Shown here one piece after another: positions 6,848 through 14,155 of a stretch of 33,705 nt of DNA. Position 1 is the stretch's first letter, and each line of letters begins with the position of its first letter. A model generated the notes under the pieces. That model had not been told where the DNA came from. It made no database searches and was given only the letters and a program-made list of their open reading frames with translations. The translations under genes and the position numbers were made by a program. The DNA is from an uncultured Selenomonas sp. (GTDB taxonomy: Bacteria; Bacillota; Negativicutes; Selenomonadales; Selenomonadaceae), in NCBI GenBank assembly GCA_900552565.1, contig USAK01000019.1, positions 1-33,705 of the forward strand, given 5' to 3'.

Positions 6848-7939
6848 ATGCAGGCGAAAAATGGCTGGCATACTTGGCAAAAGAAAATGGCTGCGGTACT
6901 GGCCGCCGGTGTCATCATGGTCCCGGGAGCGTATGTTCTGGCTCCTGCTCCTGTCGCTCATGCAGAATTTGGCTGGGGCAGCGTCATCGGTGCCGGCATT
7001 GAAGGCGCCATGGCCCATGCGCAGCTGTCAAAGTTTCTCAAGAAATACAACGACTCAGAGGAAGGGCGTCAGGAATTTTTCGAAGAGATGAAAAAAGAGT
7101 ACGGGGTCAATAACGATTATGCCCTGAACAGCCGGATTGATACCATCATGGCCAATCTGACGGCGGCCATCGGCTCCGTAGACCCGACCATTTACGATAA
7201 ACCGTACAATTACTTCATCAATAACGATACGAGCTTTAACGCCTTCTGCACGCTTGGCCATAATATGAGCATCAACACGGGACTGTTCAGCGTGCTGACC
7301 AACGATGACGAGATTGCCGTCGTCCTCGGCCACGAGATGGGCCACGGCCAGAAAGACCATCCGGCCAAAGGTGCGCGCCGCAGCCTTAATATGCAGATTC
7401 TCGGGGCAGCCACGGGCACGACGCTCGGCAGCATTGTCACTACAGTCATCAACAACCGCAACATCACGAAACCGATGGAACGCGAGGCCGATGCCCTGGC
7501 TTTTGAGTATATCACGCACTCGAATTACAACCCCGGTGCCACTGCCGCGGTCTGGCAGCGCGTCATGGATAAAGAAAAAACGCAGCCGTCGTCCTTCCAG
7601 CAGTTCATTTCCGACCACCCGTCCGACGGCGACCGCCGCGATACTTACGTCAAAAAACTTTATGAGTACAGCAATAAGCACGTGACTGCGAAAGACGGCA
7701 CCGTCAAGGTCAACGGCAAAAATTTTGTCACACCGGCCGCTTCCGGCGATATGTCGGGTGCGGAGCGTTCCTACTTCGTGCTGGGCAACCTTGCCGCTGC
7801 CTATCATAACGGCCAGAATAAAAGTCAGGCCCATGTCGACGGCAAGACCGTCATGCTCGGCAATCAGCCCATCATGACGAGTACGTACGATGATGAGTCG
7901 GCACAGAAACTGGCCGAACGCTTAAATACCATCAAATAA
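6848..7939 (+). CDS. Exported M48-family zinc metallopeptidase (GC-rich paralogue)
   Basis: 363-aa enzyme with a signal peptide (likely cleavage around residue 39, after AHA). GHEMGH is at 161-166 and a third zinc ligand is in EREADA near 213. The same C-terminal extension as the 4495-5607 paralogue is present (VNGKNFVTPAASGD, GNLAAAYHNG, MLGNQPIMT). The two proteins align along their full length (shared SNYNPGATAAVWQRV, IMANLTAAIG) but differ strongly in codon use; this copy matches the GC-rich chromosomal background. The start is ATG at 6848 with AGAAGGA seven bases upstream. It follows the XRE gene by 56 nt and ends at a strong terminator, so the two probably form one transcript. Predicted to act in the periplasm. 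Confidence 0.93.
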   Translation: MQAKNGWHTWQKKMAAVLAAGVIMVPGAYVLAPAPVAHAEFGWGSVIGAGIEGAMAHAQLSKFLKKYNDSEEGRQEFFEEMKKEYGVNNDYALNSRIDTIMANLTAAIGSVDPTIYDKPYNYFINNDTSFNAFCTLGHNMSINTGLFSVLTNDDEIAVVLGHEMGHGQKDHPAKGARRSLNMQILGAATGTTLGSIVTTVINNRNITKPMEREADALAFEYITHSNYNPGATAAVWQRVMDKEKTQPSSFQQFISDHPSDGDRRDTYVKKLYEYSNKHVTAKDGTVKVNGKNFVTPAASGDMSGAERSYFVLGNLAAAYHNGQNKSQAHVDGKTVMLGNQPIMTSTYDDESAQKLAERLNTIK

Positions 7940-7963
7940 GACAATACACACATAAGTCGACAC

Positions 7964-8007
7964 AAAAAACAGGCTGTCCGCCCAATGAAGCGGACAGCCT
8001 GTTTTTT
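7964..8007. terminator. Bidirectional intrinsic terminator between M48 gene and thiC
   Basis: Perfect 18-bp arms, AAAAAACAGGCTGTCCGC (7964-7981) and GCGGACAGCCTGTTTTTT (7990-8007), with an 8-nt loop and U-tracts on both strands. It serves the convergent M48 and thiC genes. Confidence 0.95.
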
Positions 8008-8055
8008 CATTTTATGCCGTTGGCGAGAAAAGACAATGTATCATGTATCAATCTA

Positions 8056-9363
8056 TCAATCCTTGCACGGGCATTCCTCCTTATGGAAGTATTTATTGAT
8101 GATCTCGACCGCGCAGTAGTCGCCGCACATCGAGCAGGCGCCTTCGTCCTGCGGATTGCGCGCGCCGCGTTTTGCCTTGGCGAGGTCCGGGTCGATGGCA
8201 AGTTCCATCTGTTTGTTCCAGTCGAGGACCTTGCGGGCCTTGGCCATAGCGAGATCCCATTCGCGCGCGCCCGGCACGCCGCGCACGAGGTCGGCAGCAT
8301 GGGCAGCGATGCGGCTCGTGATGACGCCCGTATGGACATCCTCAATCGTCGGCAGGGCCAGATGCTCGGCCGGCGTGACGTAGCAGAGGAAATCAGCGCC
8401 CGAAACAGCCGCGAGCGTGCCGCCGATGGCTGCCGTGATATGGTCGTAGCCTGGGGCGATATCCGTGACCAGAGGTCCGAGCACGTAGAACGGAGCCTTG
8501 CGGCAGATGCGTTTCTCGAGTTTCATATTTGCCTCAATCTGGTCGTACGGCACATGGCCCGGTCCCTCGACCATGACCTGTACGCCGCGTTTCCACGCGC
8601 GGTCAACGAGTTCGCCGAGCGTGATGAGCTCCGTGAGCTGGCCGCGGTCCGTGGCGTCAGCCGTACAGCCCGGACGCATGCCGTCACCGAGGCTGATGGT
8701 CACATCGTATTTCTCGCAGATATCGAGGATATCATCATAATGCTCATAAAGAGGATTTTCCATCTCATTGTGGAGCATCCAGCCGGCGATGAACGAACCG
8801 CCGCGGCTTACGATATCCATGACGCGGCCCTGACGGCGCATACGTTCAATGGCCGAACGCGTGACACCGCAGTGCAGCGTCATGAAGTCGGCGCCGTCTT
8901 TGGCCTGCTGCTCAATGGTCTCGAGGATATCCGTATCCGTCATCTCGACAACAGCGCCATGCTCGCGGATGGAACGGACCGTCGCCTGATAAAGAGGCAC
9001 CGTGCCGACCATGATGGGCGAATGTTCAATGATGCGCTGACGCGAAATATCGATGTTGTTGCCCGTCGAAAGGTCCATGACAGCATCGGCGCCGCAGCGG
9101 ACAGCTTCGTCGAGCTTCTTGAGCTCCGGCTCGATGTCCGGGAACGTGCTCGACGTACCGATATTGGCGTTGACCTTGACACGCAGGCCTTCACCAACGC
9201 CGCGCGGGCGCAGATTCTTATGATTGATATTGGCACAGATGGCAATCGTGCCGTTGGCGACGCGTTCGCGTATCGTCTCGGCAGGAATATGTTCTTCCTC
9301 AGCAACAATCTTCATTGCATCGGTGATGCGGCCTTCACGGGCCAGCTGCATTTGTGTCGACAT
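8056..9363 (-). CDS. thiC: Phosphomethylpyrimidine synthase ThiC
   Basis: 435-aa radical SAM enzyme that converts aminoimidazole ribotide to hydroxymethylpyrimidine phosphate in thiamine synthesis. Family motifs: NANIGTSS, VMDLSTGNNID, GVTRSAIERM, SLGDGMRPGC, EGPGHVP, LGPLVTDIAPGYDHIT, and the C-terminal Fe-S motif GACSMCGDYCAV. The cysteines there read CX2CX3C, one residue shorter in the second gap than the CX2CX4C of the E. coli enzyme. Start ATG at 9363 with AGGAGG six bases upstream; the extended frame to 9423 would read through the riboswitch terminator. Regulated by the TPP riboswitch just upstream. Monocistronic. Confidence 0.97.
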   Translation of the reverse strand: MSTQMQLAREGRITDAMKIVAEEEHIPAETIRERVANGTIAICANINHKNLRPRGVGEGLRVKVNANIGTSSTFPDIEPELKKLDEAVRCGADAVMDLSTGNNIDISRQRIIEHSPIMVGTVPLYQATVRSIREHGAVVEMTDTDILETIEQQAKDGADFMTLHCGVTRSAIERMRRQGRVMDIVSRGGSFIAGWMLHNEMENPLYEHYDDILDICEKYDVTISLGDGMRPGCTADATDRGQLTELITLGELVDRAWKRGVQVMVEGPGHVPYDQIEANMKLEKRICRKAPFYVLGPLVTDIAPGYDHITAAIGGTLAAVSGADFLCYVTPAEHLALPTIEDVHTGVITSRIAAHAADLVRGVPGAREWDLAMAKARKVLDWNKQMELAIDPDLAKAKRGARNPQDEGACSMCGDYCAVEIINKYFHKEECPCKD

Positions 9364-9375
9364 AATATACCTCCT

Positions 9376-9407
9376 AAAAATAAAAGCCGTCCGGCGTACC
9401 GGACGGC
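9376..9407 (-). terminator. Riboswitch-controlled terminator of thiC
   Basis: GCCGTCCGG/CCGGACGGC perfect 9-bp stem (9386-9407) followed on the minus strand by TTTTATTTTT (9376-9385), between the TPP aptamer and the thiC ribosome binding site. It should form when thiamine diphosphate is bound. Confidence 0.93.
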
Positions 9408-9420
9408 AAAATAGCTTTGT

Positions 9421-9497
9421 CACTTCCCTACGCAGGTATTAACCCAACAGGTTCCAAGGGTCGGACGCATCCTCTCAGCTATAAGCTCCCCTAGTGA
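9421..9497 (-). promoter_or_regulatory. TPP riboswitch (THI element)
   Basis: On the minus strand the conserved elements occur in order: CACTAGGGGAGC, GCTGAGAGGATG (the CUGAGA pyrimidine-sensing core), GACCCTTGGAACCTG, and TACCTGCGTAGGGAAGTG closing P1. These are hallmarks of the TPP aptamer. It is followed by an intrinsic terminator and thiC, the standard transcription-attenuating arrangement. Confidence 0.96.
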
Positions 9498-9626
9498 AAT
9501 CGTTCATAATGCAATTTTCATCATAAGATTCTCCCCCATGAAGGGAACAATCTTCTTGGTTTATTTTAACAAATCAGTCTCCATTATGCAATGCATATCT
9601 ATGACTTTTCAGGCATTTGGCAGAAT

Positions 9627-10601
9627 TTAGCCGACGAGCAGACGGAAACGGCTGTGCGTGCGCCCACAGCTGCACGGACCTGCCGCAGGCTCCACCATCA
9701 GGCCCGTGCAGAGACGGATGACGGGCATGGCCTCAGCCGCCAGAGAAGTCAGTACGAGCTCGCCGCTGCCGGCCGACGGCTTTTTCGTCGCAGGGTCGAT
9801 GATTTCAGCCATGGTGTAGTCTTCCTGCAGATGAAAGATGAACTTTGACGGCTCACAGGGCAGGAAAGGCGCCGCGGTGCCGAGGAATGGCAGGGCCAGC
9901 ATGTGGTAAACTTTCGCAGGTGCCAGGTCATTGACCGAGGTCACCAATGAGGATGAAGGCACGGAAGCATGCAGGCAGATGATACGCGCCAGCGGTAGTT
10001 CACTGAGGCCGCTGCCTTTCTGCTGCAGAATGTCATCGAGCTCGGCCAGCCGCTTCGGCGTGCCAATCAGCGTTTCCGGCGTCACAAAGTCAAGCATCTG
10101 CGGCCATTTTTTCTTGTCCTGACCAAGCATGGTGACGGCCGCACCGATGAATTCGCTGGCATAATGGATGTCCATGAGCCGGCTGTCGGCGCCGTCGCCG
10201 AGGATGCCGACCAAAGCCGCATTATGAAGTCCGCAGGCCACGAGGCTGCGCGTCATCTGTTCGACATGATGCGCAATATCGCCGTTGGTCGCAAAATGCA
10301 CAAAGACGTTATCCTCATCCTGACCGCTGTGCATATAAGAAATGCGCAGCAGGCTCGAAAGCGGCATCGTCAGAAAATCAAAGGCGTTTTTTCCCTGCAG
10401 ACCCCCGCGCGGCAGCAGCGGAAAATTCTGCAGGGCATCGAGTTCCTGCACTTCTTTGGCACTGACCCCAGCCTCGGCAAATGACTCACGGTAATGCGAG
10501 CATTTTTCTCCGGCCCAGCGCAGCTGTTTCTGCAGGCGCGTCAGCTGAAGCTCCCGCAGTGCCTCTGCGGAAATCTGTTCCACGGATGGATTGGCAAACA
10601 A
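9627..10601 (-). CDS. Degenerate phenylacetate-CoA-ligase-like (PaaK/adenylate-forming) protein
   Basis: 324-aa protein that follows the PaaK pattern: N-terminal LRWAGEKCSHYRE, central DFVTPETLIGTPKRLAEL, then SGELVLTSLAAEAMPVIRLCTG and a CSCGRTHSR end. It lacks two things a working ligase needs. The Ser/Thr/Gly-rich ATP loop (SSGTTGKPT in PaaK) is replaced by HSGQDEDNVFVHF, and the protein stops at the CxCGRT segment without the C-terminal lid domain (usual length about 430). The start is TTG at 10601 with GAAGGAGAG upstream; the longer frame from 10688 would run through a stem-loop. The reading frame is intact and codon use is normal, so it is probably a functional repurposed paralogue (binding or regulatory) rather than a pseudogene. 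It follows hsp20 on the same strand. Confidence 0.75.
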   Translation of the reverse strand: MFANPSVEQISAEALRELQLTRLQKQLRWAGEKCSHYRESFAEAGVSAKEVQELDALQNFPLLPRGGLQGKNAFDFLTMPLSSLLRISYMHSGQDEDNVFVHFATNGDIAHHVEQMTRSLVACGLHNAALVGILGDGADSRLMDIHYASEFIGAAVTMLGQDKKKWPQMLDFVTPETLIGTPKRLAELDDILQQKGSGLSELPLARIICLHASVPSSSLVTSVNDLAPAKVYHMLALPFLGTAAPFLPCEPSKFIFHLQEDYTMAEIIDPATKKPSAGSGELVLTSLAAEAMPVIRLCTGLMVEPAAGPCSCGRTHSRFRLLVG

Positions 10602-10618
10602 AAAAATCTCTCCTTCAC

Positions 10619-10697
10619 AAAAATTCCCTCCAAGAGGAGACAGCAGGCAAAGCCCTGCCGTGCAGGACCTATGACTGCTGCCTGTCACCTTGGAGGG
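10619..10697 (-). terminator. Branched stem-loop with U-tract between hsp20 and the PaaK-like gene
   Basis: CCCTCCAAG (10626-10634) pairs perfectly with CTTGGAGGG (10689-10697). Inside are GACAGGCAG/CTGCTGTC and CCTGC/GCAGG stems. On the minus strand the outer stem is followed by AATTTTT (10619-10625). It works as an hsp20 terminator, but its ~70-nt folded interior and its position 18 nt before the next start codon also fit an attenuator. Confidence 0.65.
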
Positions 10698-10718
10698 GGA
10701 TATTCACTTTATCGTTGC

Positions 10719-11165
10719 TTACTTGATATCAAAGACGGTCTTATTCGTCTCTGCCGGTTCTTTCGGCAGGACAATGTGAAGCACGCCATCTTCAAGCGAG
10801 ACAGCGACCTCGTCCTTGACGATGTCGTCAATCTGGAACGTGCGCTCAAACGTGCCGATACGGCGCTCGCGGCAGATGAATTTGACATCCATATCAGGGT
10901 CCGGACGCTCGGCCTTGATGGTCAGATAGCCGCTGTTATCGTCATACGAAACGGTAATCTGATCTTTGTGGAAGCCCGGCAGCTCGGCAAAAATCTCATA
11001 GCGGTCCGGCGTGTCAATGACATCCACACGGAACGAAGAGAGTGCACCGCTGACGCGTCCGAGCGGATTGCACGGCTGCTCGGTCATGAAGTCAATAGCT
11101 TTTTCCAACGCTTCACGCCCACGCTCAGCGTTTTCACGGATATTGAATGGAATCGGTCGAATCAT
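10719..11165 (-). CDS. Hsp20-family small heat shock protein
   Basis: 148-aa alpha-crystallin-type chaperone that binds unfolding proteins without ATP. The N-terminal arm (IRPIPFNIRENAERG) is followed by the alpha-crystallin domain (about 45-140): DVIDTPDRYEIFAELPGF, ISVSY-like strand, then AVSLEDGVLHIVLPK, and a short C-terminal tail. Start ATG at 11165 with GGGGG eight bases upstream, preferred over an upstream in-frame codon at 11180. A clear housekeeping-type promoter precedes it. I see no CIRCE inverted repeat in the promoter, so HrcA control is not supported. Confidence 0.95.
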   Translation of the reverse strand: MIRPIPFNIRENAERGREALEKAIDFMTEQPCNPLGRVSGALSSFRVDVIDTPDRYEIFAELPGFHKDQITVSYDDNSGYLTIKAERPDPDMDVKFICRERRIGTFERTFQIDDIVKDEVAVSLEDGVLHIVLPKEPAETNKTVFDIK

Positions 11166-11210
11166 CAAAATCGCCCCCAAATCTTCAATACATGTTTTAT
11201 CGTTACCCTT

Positions 11211-11239
11211 ATTATAATAAAAATGTGTGAAAATTTCAA
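11211..11239 (-). promoter_or_regulatory. hsp20 promoter
   Basis: On the minus strand, TTGAAA (11234-11239) and TATAAT (11211-11216) are separated by exactly 17 bp, about 46 nt upstream of the hsp20 start. Confidence 0.75.
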
Positions 11240-11240
11240 G

Positions 11241-11276
11241 AAAAGTCAGCTTCTCTTTGCGGAGAAACTGACTTTT
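11241..11276 (-). terminator. Intrinsic terminator of the DUF438/hemerythrin gene
   Basis: AAAAGTCAG...TTCTC pairs with GAGAA...CTGACTTTT, with one mismatch and a 6-nt loop. On the minus strand it ends GACTTTTCTTG, about 27 nt past the stop of the gene at 11303. Confidence 0.85.
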
Positions 11277-11302
11277 CCTGTCTTTATCTTTATTTCAATA
11301 TT

Positions 11303-12754
11303 TTATTTTTTGAATTTGTCCAGTGCCTTCTGGTAGTCCTGTACGAATTCAACGGTACCGATGTATTCACCGTCATCGTCATAGACGGCCATGTAGCGCA
11401 CACCGATGGGACGGCCCATGATGCGGCGCCATACTTCCATGTGCGTGCGTTTCTTTGCCTTGAAGTCGAACAGCATCTGGCGCACGACGGGGATGATTTC
11501 AGGCGGATGGCAGCTGTAGACTTCGCGGCCGAGTGCCGAGAGCGGGCGCGAGAAGACTTTGCCCTCATTGAGGAAGTAACGTACGATGTCATCCTTATCG
11601 ATGAACGTGATATCGACATCGATGAGCTTCAAAATCCCCTGCAGCTGACGGACCGTCAATTCGCCAGTCGGCATTTTGACCTTGCCATCAAGGACAGCAG
11701 GTGCCACTTCTGCGTTCTTCGCCGCGAGCCACTTCTCGCCCTCCGGCCAGCGCGGCATCGTCTCGACATCGACGAAGGACATGCCCATCTCAAAGAGGTC
11801 GCGGTAAACCTCATACCACTGCTCCTGTGTGAAATAACGCAGGGACAGTGGGAACAGGATGCGCTCTTCCTTGAACACCATCTCGCGGATGCGCGTGCAG
11901 ACCTGATTGATGCGTCCTTTATAGAGAGGATAGTTTTCCGCATCTTCTTTCAGAGCCTTCGTGATGGTGCCGAGCTCGCGCTTGATTTCATCATCGACCC
12001 CCCACATGACCTGAGACGGGCCCGTAACGCCGTAATCATAAAGCATTGGCATCAGGAGTTCTTCCTTTTTGGCATAATGCAGGCGAACAGCATTGAGACC
12101 AGCCACCATCCCCGTGATTTTGGCCACATTCTCTTCCCCCGTCATCTCATGCGCAATGGCATCGAGATGCTTCGTGAGTTCTGTATTCTCAAGCTTCAGC
12201 AGGCTCAGCGGGTGTCCCTCCGGCAGCTCCTCTTCGGCAAGGAACTGCGAAGCAGCTGCGGCCTTATGCGTCTTTTCTGCGATGGCCTGCAGCTCAGCTT
12301 TCTCCATCTCTTTACGGTCATGGAAGAGGGCAGCATGGACATCACAGAGCTTCTGAACATCTTTCAAAGGCACGCCGCCCTTGATGAGGTCCTGTTCAGC
12401 GTCGGCAATCTCCGCGGCATCGACATGCTCGAAGTTGCGCACAAAGTCAGCGCGCACCGACTCGAGGGATTCACCGCGGTTCAAGCGGCCGACGTATTCG
12501 CGCAGCAGAGTTTGGCGCTGCTGTTCTTCAGCACCTACCACCGTAAAGCCCTTCTCCGCGAGTGCCGTACGGATTTTTTCCATCGGGATGCCCTTGACGA
12601 CGGCGCCGCGCGGCAGCGTCATGATGCGTCCCATAAGCTTGAGGGCCGCCGGCTTCATGATATCGGTAAAACCGAGTTCGGCAAGGATTTCCTTGAGTTC
12701 TGGATATTCGTGGACGAGTTCGGCAACGCTTTTATTTAAATCAATCTTCTTCAT
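11303..12754 (-). CDS. DUF438 / hemerythrin / PAS domain protein
   Basis: 483-aa cytosolic multidomain protein. In order: an N-terminal DUF1858-like helical domain (about 1-60, SVAELVHEYPELKEILAELGF), a DUF438 segment (about 80-150), a hemerythrin-like four-helix region with scattered His/Glu ligands (about 180-330: HLDAIAHEM, LHYAKKEELLMPML, KEERILFPL), and a C-terminal PAS domain (about 365-480: KLIDVDITFIDKDDIVRYF, HMEVWRRIMGRPIGVRYMAVYDDDGEYIG). This architecture is known from anaerobes and is thought to sense or handle oxygen or nitric oxide. ATG at 12754 is chosen for its GGAAGGAG ribosome binding site; the frame from 12799 lacks one. It lies alone between terminators. Confidence 0.92.
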   Translation of the reverse strand: MKKIDLNKSVAELVHEYPELKEILAELGFTDIMKPAALKLMGRIMTLPRGAVVKGIPMEKIRTALAEKGFTVVGAEEQQRQTLLREYVGRLNRGESLESVRADFVRNFEHVDAAEIADAEQDLIKGGVPLKDVQKLCDVHAALFHDRKEMEKAELQAIAEKTHKAAAASQFLAEEELPEGHPLSLLKLENTELTKHLDAIAHEMTGEENVAKITGMVAGLNAVRLHYAKKEELLMPMLYDYGVTGPSQVMWGVDDEIKRELGTITKALKEDAENYPLYKGRINQVCTRIREMVFKEERILFPLSLRYFTQEQWYEVYRDLFEMGMSFVDVETMPRWPEGEKWLAAKNAEVAPAVLDGKVKMPTGELTVRQLQGILKLIDVDITFIDKDDIVRYFLNEGKVFSRPLSALGREVYSCHPPEIIPVVRQMLFDFKAKKRTHMEVWRRIMGRPIGVRYMAVYDDDGEYIGTVEFVQDYQKALDKFKK

Positions 12755-12821
12755 ATATAATGGCTCCTTCCAGACGGGCTGTATCGCGATTTCATACATT
12801 CACTGTGTTTGCTATAGGATG

Positions 12822-12879
12822 ATTATAATACAGGTTCTCATCGCTTGGTTGTATCATTTGTTACAGAATGAACTGTTCA
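12822..12879 (-). promoter_or_regulatory. Candidate activator-dependent promoter of the hemerythrin gene
   Basis: A TATAAT (minus strand of 12822-12827) without a recognisable -35 box. The perfect 11-bp palindrome TGAACTGTTCA (12869-12879) is centred roughly 60 bp upstream of the expected start site. This is a plausible regulator site; the regulator is not identified. Confidence 0.35.
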
Positions 12880-12895
12880 CAGCCTGTCAAAAGGC

Positions 12896-14155
12896 TCATT
12901 TCTCAACGTAGTGACTGAAACTGCCGATGACGAGCTGCGGAAATTCTTTATGCAGAACTTCCATGAAATGACGCGTGCCGAGGATTTTGCCCTTGGGCTC
13001 GGGCATGATGTCAAGGAACGCATCGGGGTCGATGTTGAGATTGCGCACCTGAATCATCTGCACGGGCAGCTCGCGGAAGAAATCCTGCCAGGCCGCAAGT
13101 TCTTCCTCACGGTCATTGAAGCCCGGGAAATAGAGCAGATTCAGCGAGACATATACACCGTGGTCGAGGGCATAGCGGATGGATTCCTTGACATTTGCCA
13201 GATGATAGCTCGCGCGGTAATACGCATCGTAGCTTTCCTCGCGGGCACTGATGATGGAAACGCGCAGCGAGTCGAGACCGGCATCAACGATTTTTTTGAT
13301 GCCCTCGGTCCAGCCCGCATTCGAGTTCATGTTAATCTGGCCCTTTTTTGTCTTGGCGCGAATCAGCTTGATGCCGGCGGAGATATTGTCGGCAGCCAGC
13401 GACGGCTCACCCTCGCAGCCCTGACCAAAGCTGATGATACCGTCAGGCGCCACGGAAAGATGGTAGATACCGACTTCGGCGATTTCTTCCGGCGTCGGAC
13501 GGAATTTGATGCGTTCCTGCGGCGACGGGCAGCATTCTGCCGGCTGCAGCGAAATGCAGCCAAAGCAGTTGGCATTGCATACCGGCGAAGTCGGGATGCC
13601 GCATTCCCAGCGGCGGTAGAAGAGATTCTGTGCCGTGCAGCAGTGCCATTTTAAGGAACAGCCGCCGACCTGTTCGACAATGCGGTTGCCCGGCAAATCC
13701 TTTTTCGTGCGCTTGACTAGCTTCGGCAGTTCCTTCGTATTGTAATGAACCGGGTCCCACTTGTCGTTTTCATCCGTATAAACGGCCGCGCAGTACAGCT
13801 CATCTTGATAGACGACCACGGCCGTGTAGCCGTAAAGCGGCAGACGCTGAGCATCTTCCGCGCGTTCATAGGCTGGCATGTAAAGGCGCGTGTAGCCGGC
13901 CGGCAGGATCGCCGCCACAGCAAGGCCGCTGATGGGCATTGTCTCGCCTTCCGGACTCCGGCCGACGGCCAGACGGTCGGGCAGCAGCATGAGGTCCGCG
14001 CTTTCCGGCAGCGGAATCAGGTCCTCCGGCTGCAGCAGGATGTTCTCGCGGCCCGTGCGGCCCATGCCGCGCATGCCCGGTGCATCAAGGATATTGCCGT
14101 CTTCATCGGCATAGACCGCCGTGATCATTTCGTTCTCATTTTGTTTCTGGCTCAT
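12896..14155 (-). CDS. Radical SAM protein of unknown function
   Basis: 419-aa protein. The first ~165 residues form a separate N-terminal domain (ITAVYADEDGNILDAP...). The radical SAM cluster motif is CNANCFGC (Cys 193, 197, 200; canonical CX3CX2C), followed by SVAPDGIISFGQGCEGEPSL (GxxEP-like SAM site) and the rest of a TIM-barrel core (NSNAGWTEGIKKIVDAGLDSLRVSI). Extra cysteines at 166, 172, 173, 185, 208 and 209 may bind a second cluster. Start ATG at 14155 with GGCGGAG upstream. It overlaps the end of pth by 20 nt, so the pair is translationally coupled. Substrate unknown; a peptide- or tRNA-related role is possible but not shown. Confidence 0.88.
   Translation of the reverse strand: MSQKQNENEMITAVYADEDGNILDAPGMRGMGRTGRENILLQPEDLIPLPESADLMLLPDRLAVGRSPEGETMPISGLAVAAILPAGYTRLYMPAYERAEDAQRLPLYGYTAVVVYQDELYCAAVYTDENDKWDPVHYNTKELPKLVKRTKKDLPGNRIVEQVGGCSLKWHCCTAQNLFYRRWECGIPTSPVCNANCFGCISLQPAECCPSPQERIKFRPTPEEIAEVGIYHLSVAPDGIISFGQGCEGEPSLAADNISAGIKLIRAKTKKGQINMNSNAGWTEGIKKIVDAGLDSLRVSIISAREESYDAYYRASYHLANVKESIRYALDHGVYVSLNLLYFPGFNDREEELAAWQDFFRELPVQMIQVRNLNIDPDAFLDIMPEPKGKILGTRHFMEVLHKEFPQLVIGSFSHYVEK

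Noticed and set aside
8014..9414. 466-codon plus-strand frame opposite thiC
   Set aside because: Antisense shadow in GC-rich DNA; it reads through the TPP-controlled terminator and has no family motif.
9586..9596. ATGCAATGCAT palindrome past the end of the PaaK-like gene
   Set aside because: A single short palindrome without a partner, U-tract or promoter context.
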